Counted from the first letter of the stretch, positions 11,914 to 26,589 are shown. The stretch: DNA of 64,000 bases from Zeugodacus cucurbitae (GCF_028554725.1 NC_071667.1:73454001-73518000); one strand, 5' to 3'. Notes: generated from the letters alone by a model not told the origin. Numbers and translations are program-made.

Positions 11914-13632
11914 TTAGCGTACACGGACATTACATCTCAAGCAAGATTATAATATGAGTGTGAGTTCAATACGACTAATAAAGTACATAAACAGTTCACT
12001 TTTCTTCCACTTCTTCAAAAATTAAAAAAATACAAGTTGACCATTTTTTAACCTCTGAACTTACCACACCTTCGATATCTCTAATTATGTTCAACAAGTG
12101 CCTAAACTTTTCAGCTTAACAACACTTAACTCACTACTCAAAATAAAACTAATACAAAAATGTACAAGAATGTGAGGAATATTTTATGGAAATTATGAAA
12201 GCAGGAAGAGCTTAAGTAAAGCAAATTTCACTACGTCAATGAACTAATGAGATCCAACGTATACACATACACATACATATATAGTTAGATGCACAATTTG
12301 CAGGTCAGTATGCTTAAATGCACTCTCGAAAACACAAACACACACACACACACATACGCAAGCGCAACTAAATATGCTAGCAGCTAAGTCAATTACTGCA
12401 GCTGGCAGCGTTCCAATAAACATATGCTATTTGTAGGAGTTATACATATACATATGCAAAACACACACATATATACTCACATATATGATATGCTGTGCAG
12501 TGGAGTACCTATGCCAATAAAATGGTTACGTATACGCAATGGTGGTCAGTCAGTTTGTACTCTGATTATATGGGACGCACACACATACATGTAAGCATAG
12601 TTAATATAATGCAAGCGATGATATATGACATGTGTTGTTGTCGTTGTTACTATAGGTGGGAGTTGTGGCAACGGTTAAATGTTGGCACCAGTTGCTCATG
12701 CACACATATGCACACACCAACAAATATTTTGCGATCATCGCTCATCGCTGTCTGCTTGCGTTACCAGCATGCATTTTTGCTTTTCAACTTACTCTAATGG
12801 ACATATGTCTGCATGTGTATGCGTGTGTGTGTCTATGTTGTTTGGTTGGTTTGTGATTATGAACATTACGGTTGGAAACTTTTAACATATTGCAAGTGGC
12901 ATCAACGCTTGACTTCACACAACTTAAAAGTTTATTTAGAGAGAAAGCATAATTTCGGTGCAGTCATTTGGAAAATAAAATAGTTGACGGCAGAGCGCAT
13001 AAGCGTAGTGCATAGAGAGCAAAAGAATAACAAATAGAAATAAAACCAAAGAAAGCGTAAAGCAGCAACAACAACAATAATAGCTGTTTGCAACTAAATG
13101 CAGGCAGGCGGAAAGACAATTGCAAGATTACTGGTTTGTAGGTATACGGGTTTGTAATAAATAGAGGTTGCTGAGTATTTAAATAAAATCTTTTTGTAAA
13201 TATTTAAATACAAGATTTCTGTTTGTAAAATGCTTGTAATTCAGAGGCTATTTTTGTGAAGTGTTTGGCTTATAAAGAATAGTACTTTCATAATTGTTGC
13301 TACAAAAATTTTAATTTTTCAAATAAAGTGCAATATTTTAAGGAGACTCAAAAAGTAATTACTTTTATAAAATATTTTTCATGAAAGTTGTTGGTTTTAT
13401 AATCTCTAGAAACACATTGAGATATACGAGTATTTGCTTATATAAATTAAACTTTGTTCTGCATTTTATAAAGAGACCAGGGGTACCACTCAACATCAGC
13501 AAAATAACAAATAAGTAATTTTTTAGATTTCCTTCGGTCCATTTTGACCTACCTGTATGTTCCACAGGTTAACTTAATATGTAAGTAGCATTTCAGAATT
13601 TAGCGAGGACCTAAGCGAGCTCATTTAACCTA
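11914..13632. repeat. intron segment with CA/CATA microsatellites
   Basis: A (CA)n run lies at about 12336-12354, with scattered acatatgtat-type repeats up to about 12620. No gene was recognised; the overlapping Cys-rich frames at 12495-12885 come from this simple sequence. Confidence 0.5.
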
Positions 13633-14080
13633 TTAAGGGGCTATACCAGTGCGACATATACAAAAAATCGATTTTTTATTGCTTATTCGCTTGCGTTTAT
13701 GCTTTCAAAAATATCGTGTGAAAGCGGTAAAGTCGTAAGACCGATTGACTTCAAACTTAAACTGAGTATTCTTGAGTGCAATGATCTTTTTGATTTGTTG
13801 AAAATTGTCAATTTGGCATTAAAGAAATATCTTCAACTTTTATACCCTTTTAGAATTTTTTTGTTTCAGACACTCATTAGGCCGGAATCATGTCAGCAGT
13901 TGAAGAACTTTTTTTTGACACCTCCGAAGATCATTATTTTTCAATATTTTTGGAAAAAAAATGTAAATATAGTTGAAAATATACCTTACTATCTACAAAA
14001 AACTTCGAAACATTCTATAGAGTACTTTCTGTGAATCACGAAAATCGCCTAATTTTCCATGGGTTACACTGGCTTCTTAA
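13633..14080 (+). mobile_element. TTAA-flanked MITE, copy A (448 bp, right end decayed)
   Basis: The left end is TTAAGGGGCTATACCAGTG at 13633. The right end, ggcttcttaa at 14071-14080, is a decayed form of the inverted end but keeps TTAA. The body matches the 43203-43818 copy in inverted orientation (aaaaatcgattttttattg, gtgaaagcggtaaagtcgt, tcatgtcagcagttgaaga). TTAA target sites are typical of piggyBac-class transposition. The open frame at 13699-14034 is inside the element and has no known domain. Confidence 0.75.
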
Positions 14081-14285
14081 AAAATCTTAATCTGTACCCT
14101 TGCGATTATATCGATTATCGAAATTGAATTATTTAGATAGTGAGTATAATTTATTGAAAGCATTTCTGAAAGTTTGAAGCTACTCTCTTTTAATTTATAA
14201 CGAAAGTGGTTTTGCTAAAGAGCTGGAAAGAGTGAAAACTGCCATGGTAATGCGCGGTGTCCCCATCGACCGATCACCGTGTCTG

Positions 14286-14400
14286 ATATCAATGGAAGGT
14301 TAGGTTAGGTTAAGAGGATGTCAATCGAAGCACCTAGGCCATTGTGACACCACCGAGACTGGGATCCTCTTACACTATTACCCTGTGTATATCAATGGAA
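14286..14400 (-). mobile_element. 91-bp retroposed snippet with perfect 12-bp target duplication
   Basis: ATATCAATGGAA occurs at 14286-14297 and again at 14389-14400. The 91 bases between them begin, on the plus strand, with GGTTAGGTTAGGTTA, so on the minus strand the insert ends in a TAACC array at its 3' end. This is the layout of a heavily 5'-truncated LINE or a SINE with a simple-repeat tail. The same array type ends the RNase H-type element at 331-352. Confidence 0.72.
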
Positions 14401-17078
14401 AAGTTGGGCAATCTGCATCAGTGAGACTTCGAATTGCTTATACTTAGTATTCTACAGATCTAACCTCCAGCGAGTTTTTCCTATTATAAGTTCTCACGAG
14501 AATATCCACTGAAAATAATTTTATAAATATATATAAATAATTTATGACGATTACTCCGTTGAGTATGACACCCAGTTTGAAGCAATAGACGAAAGTACTA
14601 CGGTGTTGAGTAATAAAACCCGATTTCAAATCTAAAATGGGACTTCAAATCGGACTAACTAAATCGCAATAGATTCAACAAGCGTAATATTTGCAAAAAA
14701 CCAATATGCTTCTATTGCAGTTTAGTTTCGGAACCAGCGATATTATACAAGGGAACTCTACGGGTATGCCAGTGCCATTATAAACTAACTAAAAACCATG
14801 AAATGACACAAAAGCTATAAAAATCACAAAAATTTGAACACACGATATTATATATCGAAAGGGGGAAACAAAACGGTCATATTTAACAAGGGCAGCAATC
14901 ATTTCTAGTAACAATGACACTGACAAAACAACAACAACAACAACAACAATGATGATGATAACTTGCAACCTGCAACTAACTAACAACAGTCTCAGTAACG
15001 ACGTGAAATAACGATGGTGACTGCAGTGAAAACAGATATAGCAACAAAAAATTAAAAAGAAAAAAAATAAAAAAAAATTAAACAAAAAAAATTAACAAAG
15101 ATGAACAAAAAAGAAACGATAAATGTTGCACAAAACAAAACCGTAAAACAGGATGTGAAAGTAAAAAGCTTGAAAAGCATCCTAATGAGATGACAACCGC
15201 AAATCGAAAACGTCAGCAACACAAAACAACGTAATGTTGACGAGAGCAACATTATGTACAAGTACGAGTACGAGTTGCAACAATGTCGATATGTGTACAT
15301 GTACTTGCATTTGACAGAGCAGCAGCCATTACAATTGCGGAAGGTGGCATGAGCGGAAGCCTTTAGACGATTTGCCGCCTTCAAACTACACACACATGGG
15401 CAACATACTATAATAGTGGAGTAGCGCGGTAACAATAAGAAATATAAAATAAATAGTGGAACATAAACAAAAAAAAACGGTGTGTCTTGCAACATCCTGG
15501 CGACGTCCTGCCACCCGCGAGCAGCTCAATCACACAGAGACACACACACATACATATATACACTACTGCTTGTGAACTACTTTGGCTGCTTGCTTTTGCA
15601 AGCTTTTTCAAAATGACACCGCGCACTTGTTCTTACTGTTCTTGTTGTTGTGATTGCACTTGTTGTACCATGTGACTAGTGCCACGAACGCGAAATGCTA
15701 CACTACAATGAGATAAATAAAAATATATAATTTTATTTGGTAACGCAGCCAAGGCGGTAGCGCCAACTAACCTCGTTTGCAGGCAACCACAAGCAAAAAC
15801 AGCAACAACAACTGCGTACGAGCGTGGTAGCAATGCAAAAGAAACTTGCAGCGAAAGCATCAATAAGCACAGCAGCGCATTGTCGATATCAACAATGAAC
15901 AATGAACAGCAACAACGACAATAATAATAACAACAACAAAAAATTGCAACACTGAATGCCAAGATATATTGTGCAACAAATATAATTATACCAATACACT
16001 CACACACACACACTCCCAAGGGTACTCAAGTATATGTATGTGTATGTGCGCATGTGGTTGTTGTGTCGACAGCAATAACAAGCAACTATTAAAAATAGCA
16101 GAAAACTTGTTTGCAAGACAATAAATTGTAAACAACTTTCCGTTCCCCTTGCAATGCTGCGTGTGCCCCTCGAGTGGCATAAAAATTGCTGCGCTGGTAT
16201 TATGTTCTTGTTGTTATTGCGAATCACATTGAAATTACATACATTATCTAAATGGCTGGCAAATAAAATATATTTAACTTATTTATAATGTGGCAAATGC
16301 AATAAGGCGCTTACAAATCAAATCGTTGCATATAAATTGCACACGCACGTCAACTCATGCTGGAACACTCTACACATGTGTGAGTGAAAGTGACATGTAA
16401 AAAATAGAAATGGCAGAAAAATTAGTTCATTTAAAAAAAAAATTGTGTAAAATTTAATTTAGTTTAATGCTCAGACACACTTAACTATAAAAAATCGCTT
16501 TCATTTATAACTAAAAATCATTGAGCATTATCCAAAATAAAAATTCCGTCATACCTCTTAAGCTCAGTCTAAGAAACTATAGCTCTATCAAATCTAAGTA
16601 AATACCAAATATCTTAGTTACCCCTTTCTCTCCAACTCTATAGTAAATTCTCCTTAACCTCATGAAAAATAGCTAAAGGTGAAAAGTCCGTAGCTTCTTA
16701 CTTTGGACTACTGTCTGTATGTTTCAGAGTCAGTGGAAAGAGTAGTCCTACTGTTAACCAACGGCGTAACCACCATTTGGTTGTAAATCTCAGAACAACA
16801 AACAAGGTATGGAGTTTTTCCGGAAGAGGTCTTGAAATTATGGGATTCTTTGAGTAGTATAACTCCTCAATGCCTATAAGGTCAGTGGTGCAAATGATCC
16901 ATATCGAACCCCAAAAGCATCTTTCATGACATGCCAAGCCTCTTGGACTATGAATTAAATACATATTTATTTTTCTTATATTGGATCGCTTGAATTATAT
17001 TAGTAGAAATTAAGCATCAGAAACAATATAGGAAGCTAAAACCAGTTTTCTTCACACCTTCGACAATTTTCTACAAGG
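14401..17078. other. intron segment, low-complexity, no gene recognised
   Basis: Contains CAA/AACAAC runs (14926-14947, 15928-15941), A-rich stretches (15050-15090) and CA/TATG microsatellites (15538-15560, 16025-16045). The minus-strand frames at 14789-16227 are translations of these repeats. Confidence 0.5.
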
Positions 17079-19180
17079 TATTATTAACCCAAACGATTAC
17101 CCTCCTCCCGCCCAACCGACGCGTGGGGCGCAGTCCGCATACGAGCGGAATTTGCCGAGTCTAGAAAGGCAAGAGATTTTTAAGCGTCCTGTTCTCAAAC
17201 TGCTCAGCTACAGAAAGAAACATTTCAACAGCTGAGATTTAAAAATTTATAAAAACAAAAAGTTAAAAATTTCTGAATATTATTTATTAAGAGAAGACAA
17301 AATAGTTTTTTTGATGCTAAATATTGAGTCAGATGGATCAAATGTGCTGGAATGCGAATTAAAATCATGACATATTCGGCAGAATGGTTCATTTAAATCA
17401 AAATTTGTTCTAGAAGATTTTAGAAATAATGGTCTAAACTACCTGGATGAACGCAATGGGACATTAAACTTAATATCAGACAAAAGGAATGAACTACAAA
17501 CTAAACCATTCAGAAGTTTTACTAGAAAAATTATACCTAGCATTTCTCTGCGACTAGTGAGTGTGGGAAGATTTATAAGTTTTAAACGACTAGTATACGG
17601 GGGAAGATTCAATCTTGAATCCCAATGTAAGTGGCCTAAAGAAAAAAGTAAAAATTGTATTTGAACGGACTCAAGCTTATCAGAATGAGATTGATAGCTA
17701 GGATTCCATACCACAGAACCATACTCCAATATAGGCCTTACCAATGTTGTAAAAAGAATTTTAGTAATATACGGATCACTAAATTCTTTAGACCAACGTT
17801 TAACAAAGCTAAGAGCACCTTTAGCTTTTAAGACAATTGAATTTACATGAGAATTAAAATTTAGTTTAGGGTCCATATTAACTCTTAAATCAACAAAGCT
17901 AAAAACTTGCTATAAACTGAAGTTATTTATTACATAGGGGGAAAGATCAACAGTTCTACGGGAAAAGCACATCGTTTTACATTTTTTAAGATTCAGTGGC
18001 ATATCATTTGTGACACCAAGTAACTAAATTATTTAAATCCGATTGCAACTCGGTCCTTTCGTTAAGAGAAGTATATGATTTAAAAAGTTTTACATCATCC
18101 GCATATAATAAAATTTCTGAAAACTTAATTACTGAAGGTATATCATTGATGAACAACAAGAACAGAATCGGGCCGAGATGACTACCCTGTGGAACCCCTG
18201 AAGTTACACTAATTGAATCGGATAATGTATTATTAAATAAAACTTGTTGTTTTCTGTTAGTAAGATAGGAGGATACCCATTCAAGAAGTCTTGGTTGAAA
18301 ACCAAGAAGATTCAGTTTTTGCAAAAGAATTGAGTGGTTTACTCTATCGAATGCTTTACTAAAGTCTGTATATATAACATCAGTATTCTTATTATCCCTA
18401 AAACCCATTGACACATGGTTTACAAATTCAAGCAAGTTAGTTACTGTAGATTTCCCTTTACAAAATCCATGCTTAGAGAATGAAATTAAAGGAGAGATTA
18501 AGAAAGTTATTTGGTCAGTGACAATAGCTTCAAAAAGTTTGGGTATAGCTGACATTTTAGCTATCCCCCTATAGTTCTCAACAGATGATCTAACTCCACT
18601 TTTATGCAAAGGTAATATAAAAGAGTTTCTCCACATTGACGGAAAAATACCTTGTTTAAGAGATAGGTTAAAAAGCTTAGTTAGGGGAAAAAAATATATT
18701 TTGCGAAATTTTTAAGAAAGCTTGAGGGAATCATATCAGGGCCATATTTAAACGAATTTTTTAACGTAACTAAATAATTTAAGACATCTGTTTCAGAAAT
18801 AATTGGTGTATTAATTACAGTACTCGGACATAACACTTGATGATATGGCACATTCATATGGTACTTTGAACAATAATTGGATTTGAAGAATTCTGCAAAC
18901 ATATTAGAAATAATATAATTGTCACATGACATTGTTGATTTATATTTCATCACGGACGGAAAATTTGAAATCCTGCGTTTGGAGTTAACGAAACCATAAA
19001 ACAATTTCGGATTACGAATAATATTATTTTTTACTTTGATTATGTAGTTTTTATAACATTTTTTGTTAAGTTCCTCAAACTGACGACGCAATTTAGAATA
19101 TTTTAAATAGTCAACAAGAGCTCCAGTTCCATTAAAACAATATTCTGGCCACATTGAGTCTGATGTTAATACTGATCAAG
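17079..19180 (-). pseudogene. CR1-like non-LTR retrotransposon, copy 1, 5'-truncated and frame-shifted
   Basis: Minus-strand pieces of reverse transcriptase lie in order. 19154-18681 holds the region before and at the start of the fingers (LRRQFEELNKKCYKNYI, later TLKNSFKYGPDMIPSSFLKN). 18636-18004 carries DVIYTDFSKAFDRVNHSIL, SGVPQGSHLGPILFLLFIND and YADDVKLF, so the catalytic Asp pair is intact. 17876-17439 is the thumb and C-terminal part (VRPILEYGSVVWNP). A frameshift lies at an A run near 18686-18692 and a 2-base deletion near 18010 (relative to copy 2). An in-frame TAG follows VINNFSL in both copies. The 3' UTR ends at about 17079 (minus-strand gggttaataata). The motif set fits the CR1 group better than Jockey. 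Confidence 0.82.
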
Positions 19181-19382
19181 GAAGATAAAATATACCACTA
19201 CAATCCTTAAGAATGAACAAGAAGAATTTTTGTGTCTGCAGTTATGATCGTAGGATCGAGAAAACTGATCTCATCTTGAGCGAGTTTATCAAGAAGATAT
19301 CAAAACGTATACTAAAAGTACAGTTTGCGGAGAATGAGAATAGCACGAAATTCGTTAAAGAATATAAAAGTAATTTAATAAC

Positions 19383-19430
19383 TACGGTAGATGTCGCTGC
19401 TAAAAATTGCAATCAGCTGATGAACCTGAT
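19383..19430 (-). mobile_element. short internal fragment of the TA-flanked MITE
   Basis: The segment reading tacggtagatgtcgctgcta, then cagctgatgaa, matches the middle of the copies at 11525-11911 (reverse complement) and 35119-35506. No terminal repeats remain. It lies inside an open frame at 19213-19437, which is therefore not supported as a gene. Confidence 0.55.
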
Positions 19431-22400
19431 TCATTGAAAATGGATTAAGCACTAACACTAGAATTCCCAAAAGAGCTTCTTCCAGATAAATGTCTTTTAT
19501 CGACTTTTACGGCGGTTGTCTTTGATTGGTAAAACCTTCCTTAAGTAATGAAGGACTTTTTGAGATAATACTCATTTGTATCTTTCTAATTTAAAACAAT
19601 GTTAAAGACTTTAAAATTAGACATGTTTCCAGTCTTCTCACACTTTTCTAAAAAAATAATTTAGTACCTGAAAAAATTTTATAATTTACCAATAACAAAA
19701 TAATTATTATTCATTCATGAAAGTTCATACAACAACTTCAAAAAAATGCTCTAGAACTAAAATTTATTAAACTAACAATTAAACAATAAGTGTTCAAACT
19801 AAAAAGAGAAGGAAATAAAAAGGAAAAGAAAAAGGAATGCACTTGAGAAGGCGAAAGGTGTTGTGATAATTCAAACAAAGTGCTGCTCAAAACTTTCATT
19901 ACAAAACAAATACGAAAAATGCTGGAAAGCAGTGAAAATGAGCGAAGATTAGTGAAAAAAGCAAAGAAGAAAAAAAATAACCAGCCTGAGCAGAAGTCAA
20001 GTTATAAGAAATTGCAGTGCATAAACGATAGAGGAGCCAAGTAAACGAGGGATTTAAAGAAAGTGCAACCGGCGCGCAGCAGCACTTGCCTCCACTACTG
20101 CTGCCGCTTGGGCGAAGCGCATGAACAACGTTCGCCCGTCTACTTTGGTTAGCTTTTTCCCATAGCCGCAGGCGTGTTGTAAACAACTAATAATGTTAAA
20201 GGAAAATCATAAAAAGCTGCGAAAAATAGTAGTCAAGGGAACTCTGCCGCGTCGCGTCTTGTGAATCTATAGTTTTCCCACTCAACAGCTGGCTGTTCTC
20301 ACACTTCTGCTTACATAGTAGATACAAACTTATATATGATTGGATGTGATTTTATGATAGAACTTTTGACTTTTAGTTAGCACTGCAAGCTTTTTTTAGC
20401 TGTGGGAAAATTGCGCAGGTGCACAAGTAGTACGGAAGATAGTAGCTTAAAGCTTACTATATATTTTTGGTCTTGTATATAATGAATAACGAACTTGTGA
20501 GACTAAAATTCCTCTCAAAGCTAAGGAAAAGTACTATATTTTCAAATAAAATTGATACATTTTTGAATTATTTTCGACCAACCGAAGTGGTTCATGAAAG
20601 CTTCTTTCCGTTCTTAAAGAATGGCCACCCCATATCAACGAGACTAACTAAATGTTTTATACTTTCCACTGTCCCTCCTGCGCCCTTTTTGGAAGACAGT
20701 TGGTTTGATTTAGCCTAACCTCAATCTACGATCTGTTGTGTCTAAAAATAGCTTTGTTTTGATTTTCCACTCAAGGGGAATTCCTTTCCTTTCCCTTTCT
20801 AATCGCATTTACATAAAATCAGATCAAAAGCAAAGTAAAAACAACAATTTATGTATCAAAGCTGCTAAAAAGAAGAAAACACTTCGAAATAAGAATGGTT
20901 GCCGGGCGAAAAAATAAACAGTTATAATAAAAATAGTCAACAACTTAATCAGATTTCAAAACAAGCTTGTCAACTCTTGCCATTTTATATAAAAATAAAT
21001 CTTTAGTTTTCACCCACAACTGGTAAGCTCTTTAGGAAATAAACAATTTCACACTTTCACACAATATTCACCTTTCTTCAACATTATCTGTCATCGCTTC
21101 ATTGACTTTGCCTTGAATTGATTTGATTTGGGTTCTCCTTTGCTATTTCGTTAGTCCCACTGATTTATTTCTTTATATTTGCGTAACTGTTTTCTTGTTG
21201 TCATGGCATTTAAACAGAAAAGGATGCAGCGGAAATAAACATGTTTTGAAGCAACACTAAGCTTCCTTAATAACTTGAGAAAATATTTGTCGGATGGGGT
21301 TGTTAATAGCTCGTTGTTATAGTGTTTCTAGTGTCAGAAGAGTTAAAAGCCACTAGGCTTAGGTCGGGAAGTTGTTTGGCTTCATAATACTGAGTAAAAA
21401 TTAAGCCTTCGCTATTTTCTTTCGGTTTAGTTTCATGCAAATCTTTTTAATAAATAATTTTACATAGCAGCGTAAAAATCTGCTGAAAACTTCAGAAGTA
21501 AATTGTAACACTGGCGCCAGCAAACATTTATCTCAGAGAGCGTGTGTTATGACAGATGTGTTGCTCTCAAAGTGCGTTGCTGGTGACGTCAACGTTATGT
21601 CACTACTTACTGATGACAACTGTCAATATACAATGGCAGCTTCATTGCTTCACAGAAAGCATGAGTTGTGACCTCCAATCATTGCTTTCTTTCTCTCACA
21701 ACTTTTTCTTATATTCAGAATTCGACCAATTTTATTTTTAAATTTGTGAAATACAGTCGAAACTTCTTCTTGAAGTTAAATACGCGTAATGAAAAATATA
21801 GAATTTAAGCACATTACCAATATTTACAAATGCTTATTTAACCTAAAACAATATTCGATTACTCACTACTTGAAATACTTAGAAAGCAAAAAAAAATTTT
21901 TCTACACAAATGCAATGCAGTAGACTCCAGCATTCAAAGCTAGCACTGGCAGCAGAGTCTTTCAGTCTTCCACTCAGCGTTCACACAGATTTAATCACAT
22001 TTGCACAAATCATTCACGAAGGACAAGTAGAGCGTTGGCCACTGCAGCAATGCGCCACACAAAAACAACTTCCACCGCATAGAAGGAAAATCGTGAAAAG
22101 TGGTAAAAATTCAATCACTGATAAAAAGCAGTCGATTTCAGTCAGCACCGACTACTCTACTTGCTGCACAAGTGGTAGAAATTTCAATTACCAAAAAGTG
22201 CTTAAAGAGTTGATAGGAGGAAAAAACACACAGACCCCGAATGAATGGCTGCGATAATGACTACAAGTGCTCACTTAAAGAAATGCAAATACTGACTTTA
22301 ATTACTTTAGGGTTGTGCAAATGCAATGTACGAAGCAGTGTTCGGGGGAAAATTACGAAAAAATTATGTGAGTGAAGTTGTAGCTACATAATTAAGTGAC

Positions 22401-25400
22401 GAAAGAGGTGCGGGATTTTAAATTTTATTGACATTGAAGTGCTCTCTTTAAATTAGCAATATTTGCTCAAGATTTTTAAATGAATATTAATTTTTGTGCA
22501 AATATAGAATCCATATTTGAAGAATAATTACGATTTGGTTTCGTCCATTACCATCAAGTGGAATAATAGACCAATATTAAGATATTGTATATATTATTTT
22601 TGATTTTTCTCTCAGAGAGAATTGTTTGTGACGTCATATTAGCAATATGCTCAGAGTCTAACAAATGTCTGACTTAATTTAGCATTTTCTTTTTTCTCTT
22701 TGAATAAACGATTAAGGTTGCGTTACTTAGTCAGTAGTTGATATACCTCTTCCACGTAGTTGACGAAGATGTAAATGGCAAATCTTGCGCTGGACATCAA
22801 GATTAATAACTAGTGAAGAAAATAGTTATAAGAAATAGCGAATTATTTGATGTTTTTGATAATTTGAAGATTGGCGTTTTTTAAGATTTATTGGGCATCG
22901 TAGTTATGTCAGCGGTTGTACCCAATGAAAGTCTACAAATAACCAATTTTTATTAATTCCTGGTCTCAGTAGTGCTTTCAAATTTATTACATAAGACCTT
23001 TATTGAAGACTCCAATTTAATAAAAATTAAGAAAGTCTTATACCTTTCCTGTTATTAGCTATTAAAAATTTCCTTCATTTGAGGGAAACCCTTAAATGCA
23101 CCGCAGATATAATGACACAAGAGACCCCAGCTCCGATACCTGTCACAAATGTTGGTAAAATAGCAGTCAAATAAATTACACTTGAGTCAGTAACAATTGT
23201 CAGAGCAGACATACCGTTACACTTGCATATGCGACATGCTGAGAAGCACAAACACTTCCATGCCACAACCATACAAATGTGTGCATTTAAAGAGCAAATA
23301 AGCTCAACAGTTTCATGTGAATATCACACCAATTGAAGTAAGTTGGGACAATTTTATGAATTATGCAAATAAAGTGTATGTATGTATATGTATATGTGCG
23401 CTGCAACGATTTGACTGCCTCAATAAGCTGGCTTTGGTGGGAAATCAGCAAAAATCTCAGCAAACGAAATGAAATGCCCAAGTGAACGAACGAACGGCCG
23501 AAGAATGCGAAAAGCCAAAAGGCTTGCTGTTTGCTGCTGAATGTTGGCAATTGTAATTGCATGGTCACATGAATGGCATGCCTGTGACGCCAGCAACGGC
23601 ATGTGGCATGGCATGTTGCATGCCACACATATGAGTAGTATGTACGTACTCATACGCTAGAGCTCGTGCCGTGCTTGCGGAATATTTGTGCCAGGAAATG
23701 CAGAAATGCCAAAGCTTAAGCCTTCACATGGACTTATGTTTCTATTAGATATGTATGTATGTGTGTTTGCGCAAAAGGATTTCCATTGTGTTCAAGTGTA
23801 TTGTAGATATTTGTTTGGGGGGTCACTTTATCGAAGCGACACTCTAAAACTATATGTAATTCTTATAAAGATTTTTATAAAATATTTGTTATTAAACAAT
23901 TTTAGGTTATGGTGTCCGTAGGAAGCTCCTGTTCTCCGTTGCATCTTTTGGATAAAATAAATTCATATTTTCATTAAAAGGCATTTAAGAATCTTTTAGA
24001 TTATTTACAATTGCAGTACCGGTTTCGAATATTAGATCACTTAGGATTTGGGACACTTAATAGTTTAAGGAGACACGGACCAGAAGAAATCTAATACTGT
24101 ACCCAACCGAATCTATCATAACATTACCTGGATGCGGGCAAAACAATAATACTACCTTCACTTCCTCATCTGGCGATATACTTCCTAACGCTTACCCCAT
24201 GGTTCTCAGGTACTCAAAACAACAGATATTACAATCGTCTAATCTGAAGATCTCGTAGGATTAAAGATCCAACCTTATGTGAGCGGACGTCTAGTGCTTC
24301 ATGTAGCTTCAGTCTTAAACTGATCTATTAGTTATCCATCCGTTACGCTTTTTACACTAGGAAATTTTGTAATTGCACTAGATTTACTCAGCATGTTCTT
24401 ATAATCTCGTTTAACATGACATTCGTTCAAATGAGCACACTATGGGTAGTATTTCAGAGAATGGTATATCAGCGATTGGCAAACAGGAGCTTCGCGCATC
24501 TCGCGTATGAGATCTACTCTTGTAGATTTAGAATGTTGTTTTATGAATTGAATTAAATTTCGTTAGAAAGTATTATATTTCTGAATCTCAGCTCCTTCAA
24601 AACTTAAACTCAAAGTACCGCGGGATTTAACCAGCGATAGAATATAGAACTTCTTAAGGAAATATATTTCTTTTTGACGGAATTTTTAATCAATTCTCTA
24701 TAATTTTTCACCCTTCTCAATTTTATCCTTTTCTTTATTATTTTGAATTCATTAAAACTTAACGGCAAATGTCTAAAGCACATAAGCTGCCCTTGAAAGC
24801 TCTTAAATGAACTTATGATAAAAAGTTGGTAGAACACGGAAATTATTTCCAGAAAAAAATATTTGCTGCAGATAATTATGTTGGCGGAGCTCGAAGAGCA
24901 ACTGTCCAAAAAATGTCACACAGAATAATGCTGAATGTGCTGCAAGCAAGGCCACCAACTCATGCAGGGTTGCCACCGTCAGTATCACATTAACAGACGC
25001 AAAGTACATTTGCATGAAACTGAAAGCAATTGCTTGCCATACAGCTGCAGTCTGCCTGTCTACTGTCTGTTTCATAAGTGATTGAGGTAGATAGGGTTCA
25101 ACTAGTTAGAGGAGGGTTACAACGCCCTCTGTGGACCAACAGTGCAAGTGTGAGTGGCTCAAATGAGATTTTTTCGCAAAAGCAGCAACCAAGTCCAGCC
25201 TCCCGATTTGTTTTTGGTGTCGTGCGTAATTATTTTACTTATCTCTTTTTGATTTTCAACTTGCATACTTTCGCATTGCACATCATTTTTTTGGCTCACT
25301 GCTCGCTGTTACTCGTGTTCGTTCGCTGCTGTTGACGTTGATTGTTAATTACAACTTAATGAAACTTTTGGCTGCTCTTCCCTGCATATATCCACCCCTT

Positions 25401-26580
25401 TAGACCCCTTTGGACGCACACATTTTTATATTTTTGTAAAATTTCGCTTCAACCATTCGTTAATGATGCAAGCAAAGCGGTGAATATCAAAGTAGCAGCA
25501 ATTTCGTTACAGCGTCCAGCTGCCAGACTACCGCAGACAGTCAGCTCCGAGCCTCCCGCTTCACCACAGCAGCCTTGATGAAGGTCATTAAATTGTAATT
25601 GAAATATTCAACTTTGCAAAGCAGAAACTCTTTACCACTCGATTTATTCTCAACTGCATAAATGTATGTCAGTTGGTGTGACGCTGCTTTTTTGCTACGC
25701 TTGTTGGCCTTGTAATTGGCGCGAGATTACAGAATTTCCAAAAATTATCAAATTCGTGACTCGCGCATCACATCACATTCCCTATAATTGTGTGAAATTA
25801 AGCGTGACATTTATTTTGTCATTCATTTTGCTTTTCAACTTGTTCCAGCACTTTTCGAGCGTGAATTCATTATGCCTAATGTCTTCATTGTGCTTTAATT
25901 GATCATTGACTGTGCGACGAGCACTCGTACTAGTACAAGCAAAGGCTTTCGGTTTGATAACACAAATGTCGTTCGAGTTCATTTTCGATTTCAATAGCTA
26001 GCGCATTTATTTCTGTTTTGTTAAAACAATGCCAAGTTGTCAACAATAGTCCATTGTATTGGAATGTGGCACAAATGAGAATAATAAAGTAAATAGAGTA
26101 AATAGGCCTTTCATTGCTAAAATCAAATAAATTAGCTACCAGTTCAGCATTATTGGGGGACTTAAATGGTGGTAAATAGATTCGAAATGCACTAAGTGGC
26201 TTCTGAGGCTTCTAATTAAGATAGCATAGTATATGTTTTTTTTTTTTGGAAAAATTACATAAATTATACCCTTTGAGATATCTTGAACATTTTGAACATC
26301 ATACAAAAAAAAAAAGAATTGGGAAAACGCAAAGCCACTCAGAAATTATTGTTATGTTGTTGGGATGCATAATGGATTAATTTAAGAAAATTTTTCGTCT
26401 CCAACTGAACTGAATCTATCATATAGCATAATCCCTGTTCCCATCCTACCTTACACTTGCTGTTTATCCCTTTATTATTTGTAGTACGAAATCGAGGTTC
26501 TATTCAATATCAGATGTCACATAGATAGTATCTCAGCCGTTATTCAAGTGCCTTCCGTTTTTTTTTGCTCTTTATTCAAT
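19431..26580. other. intron segment, no gene recognised
   Basis: About 7 kb of AT-rich sequence with scattered TATG microsatellites (for example 23377-23396, 23751-23763). All open frames are below 120 codons and carry no recognised domain. Confidence 0.5.
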
Positions 26581-26589
26581 GCTTTATAA

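Noticed and set aside
14789..16227. Cluster of minus-strand hydrophobic and Cys-rich frames
   Set aside because: Derived from CAA, AC and A-rich simple repeats; no conserved motif, start context or splice evidence.
19213..19437. 74-codon plus-strand frame with a Lys-rich, protein-like composition
   Set aside because: Its last third is the fragment of the TA-flanked MITE at 19383-19430, so the frame is composite and accidental.
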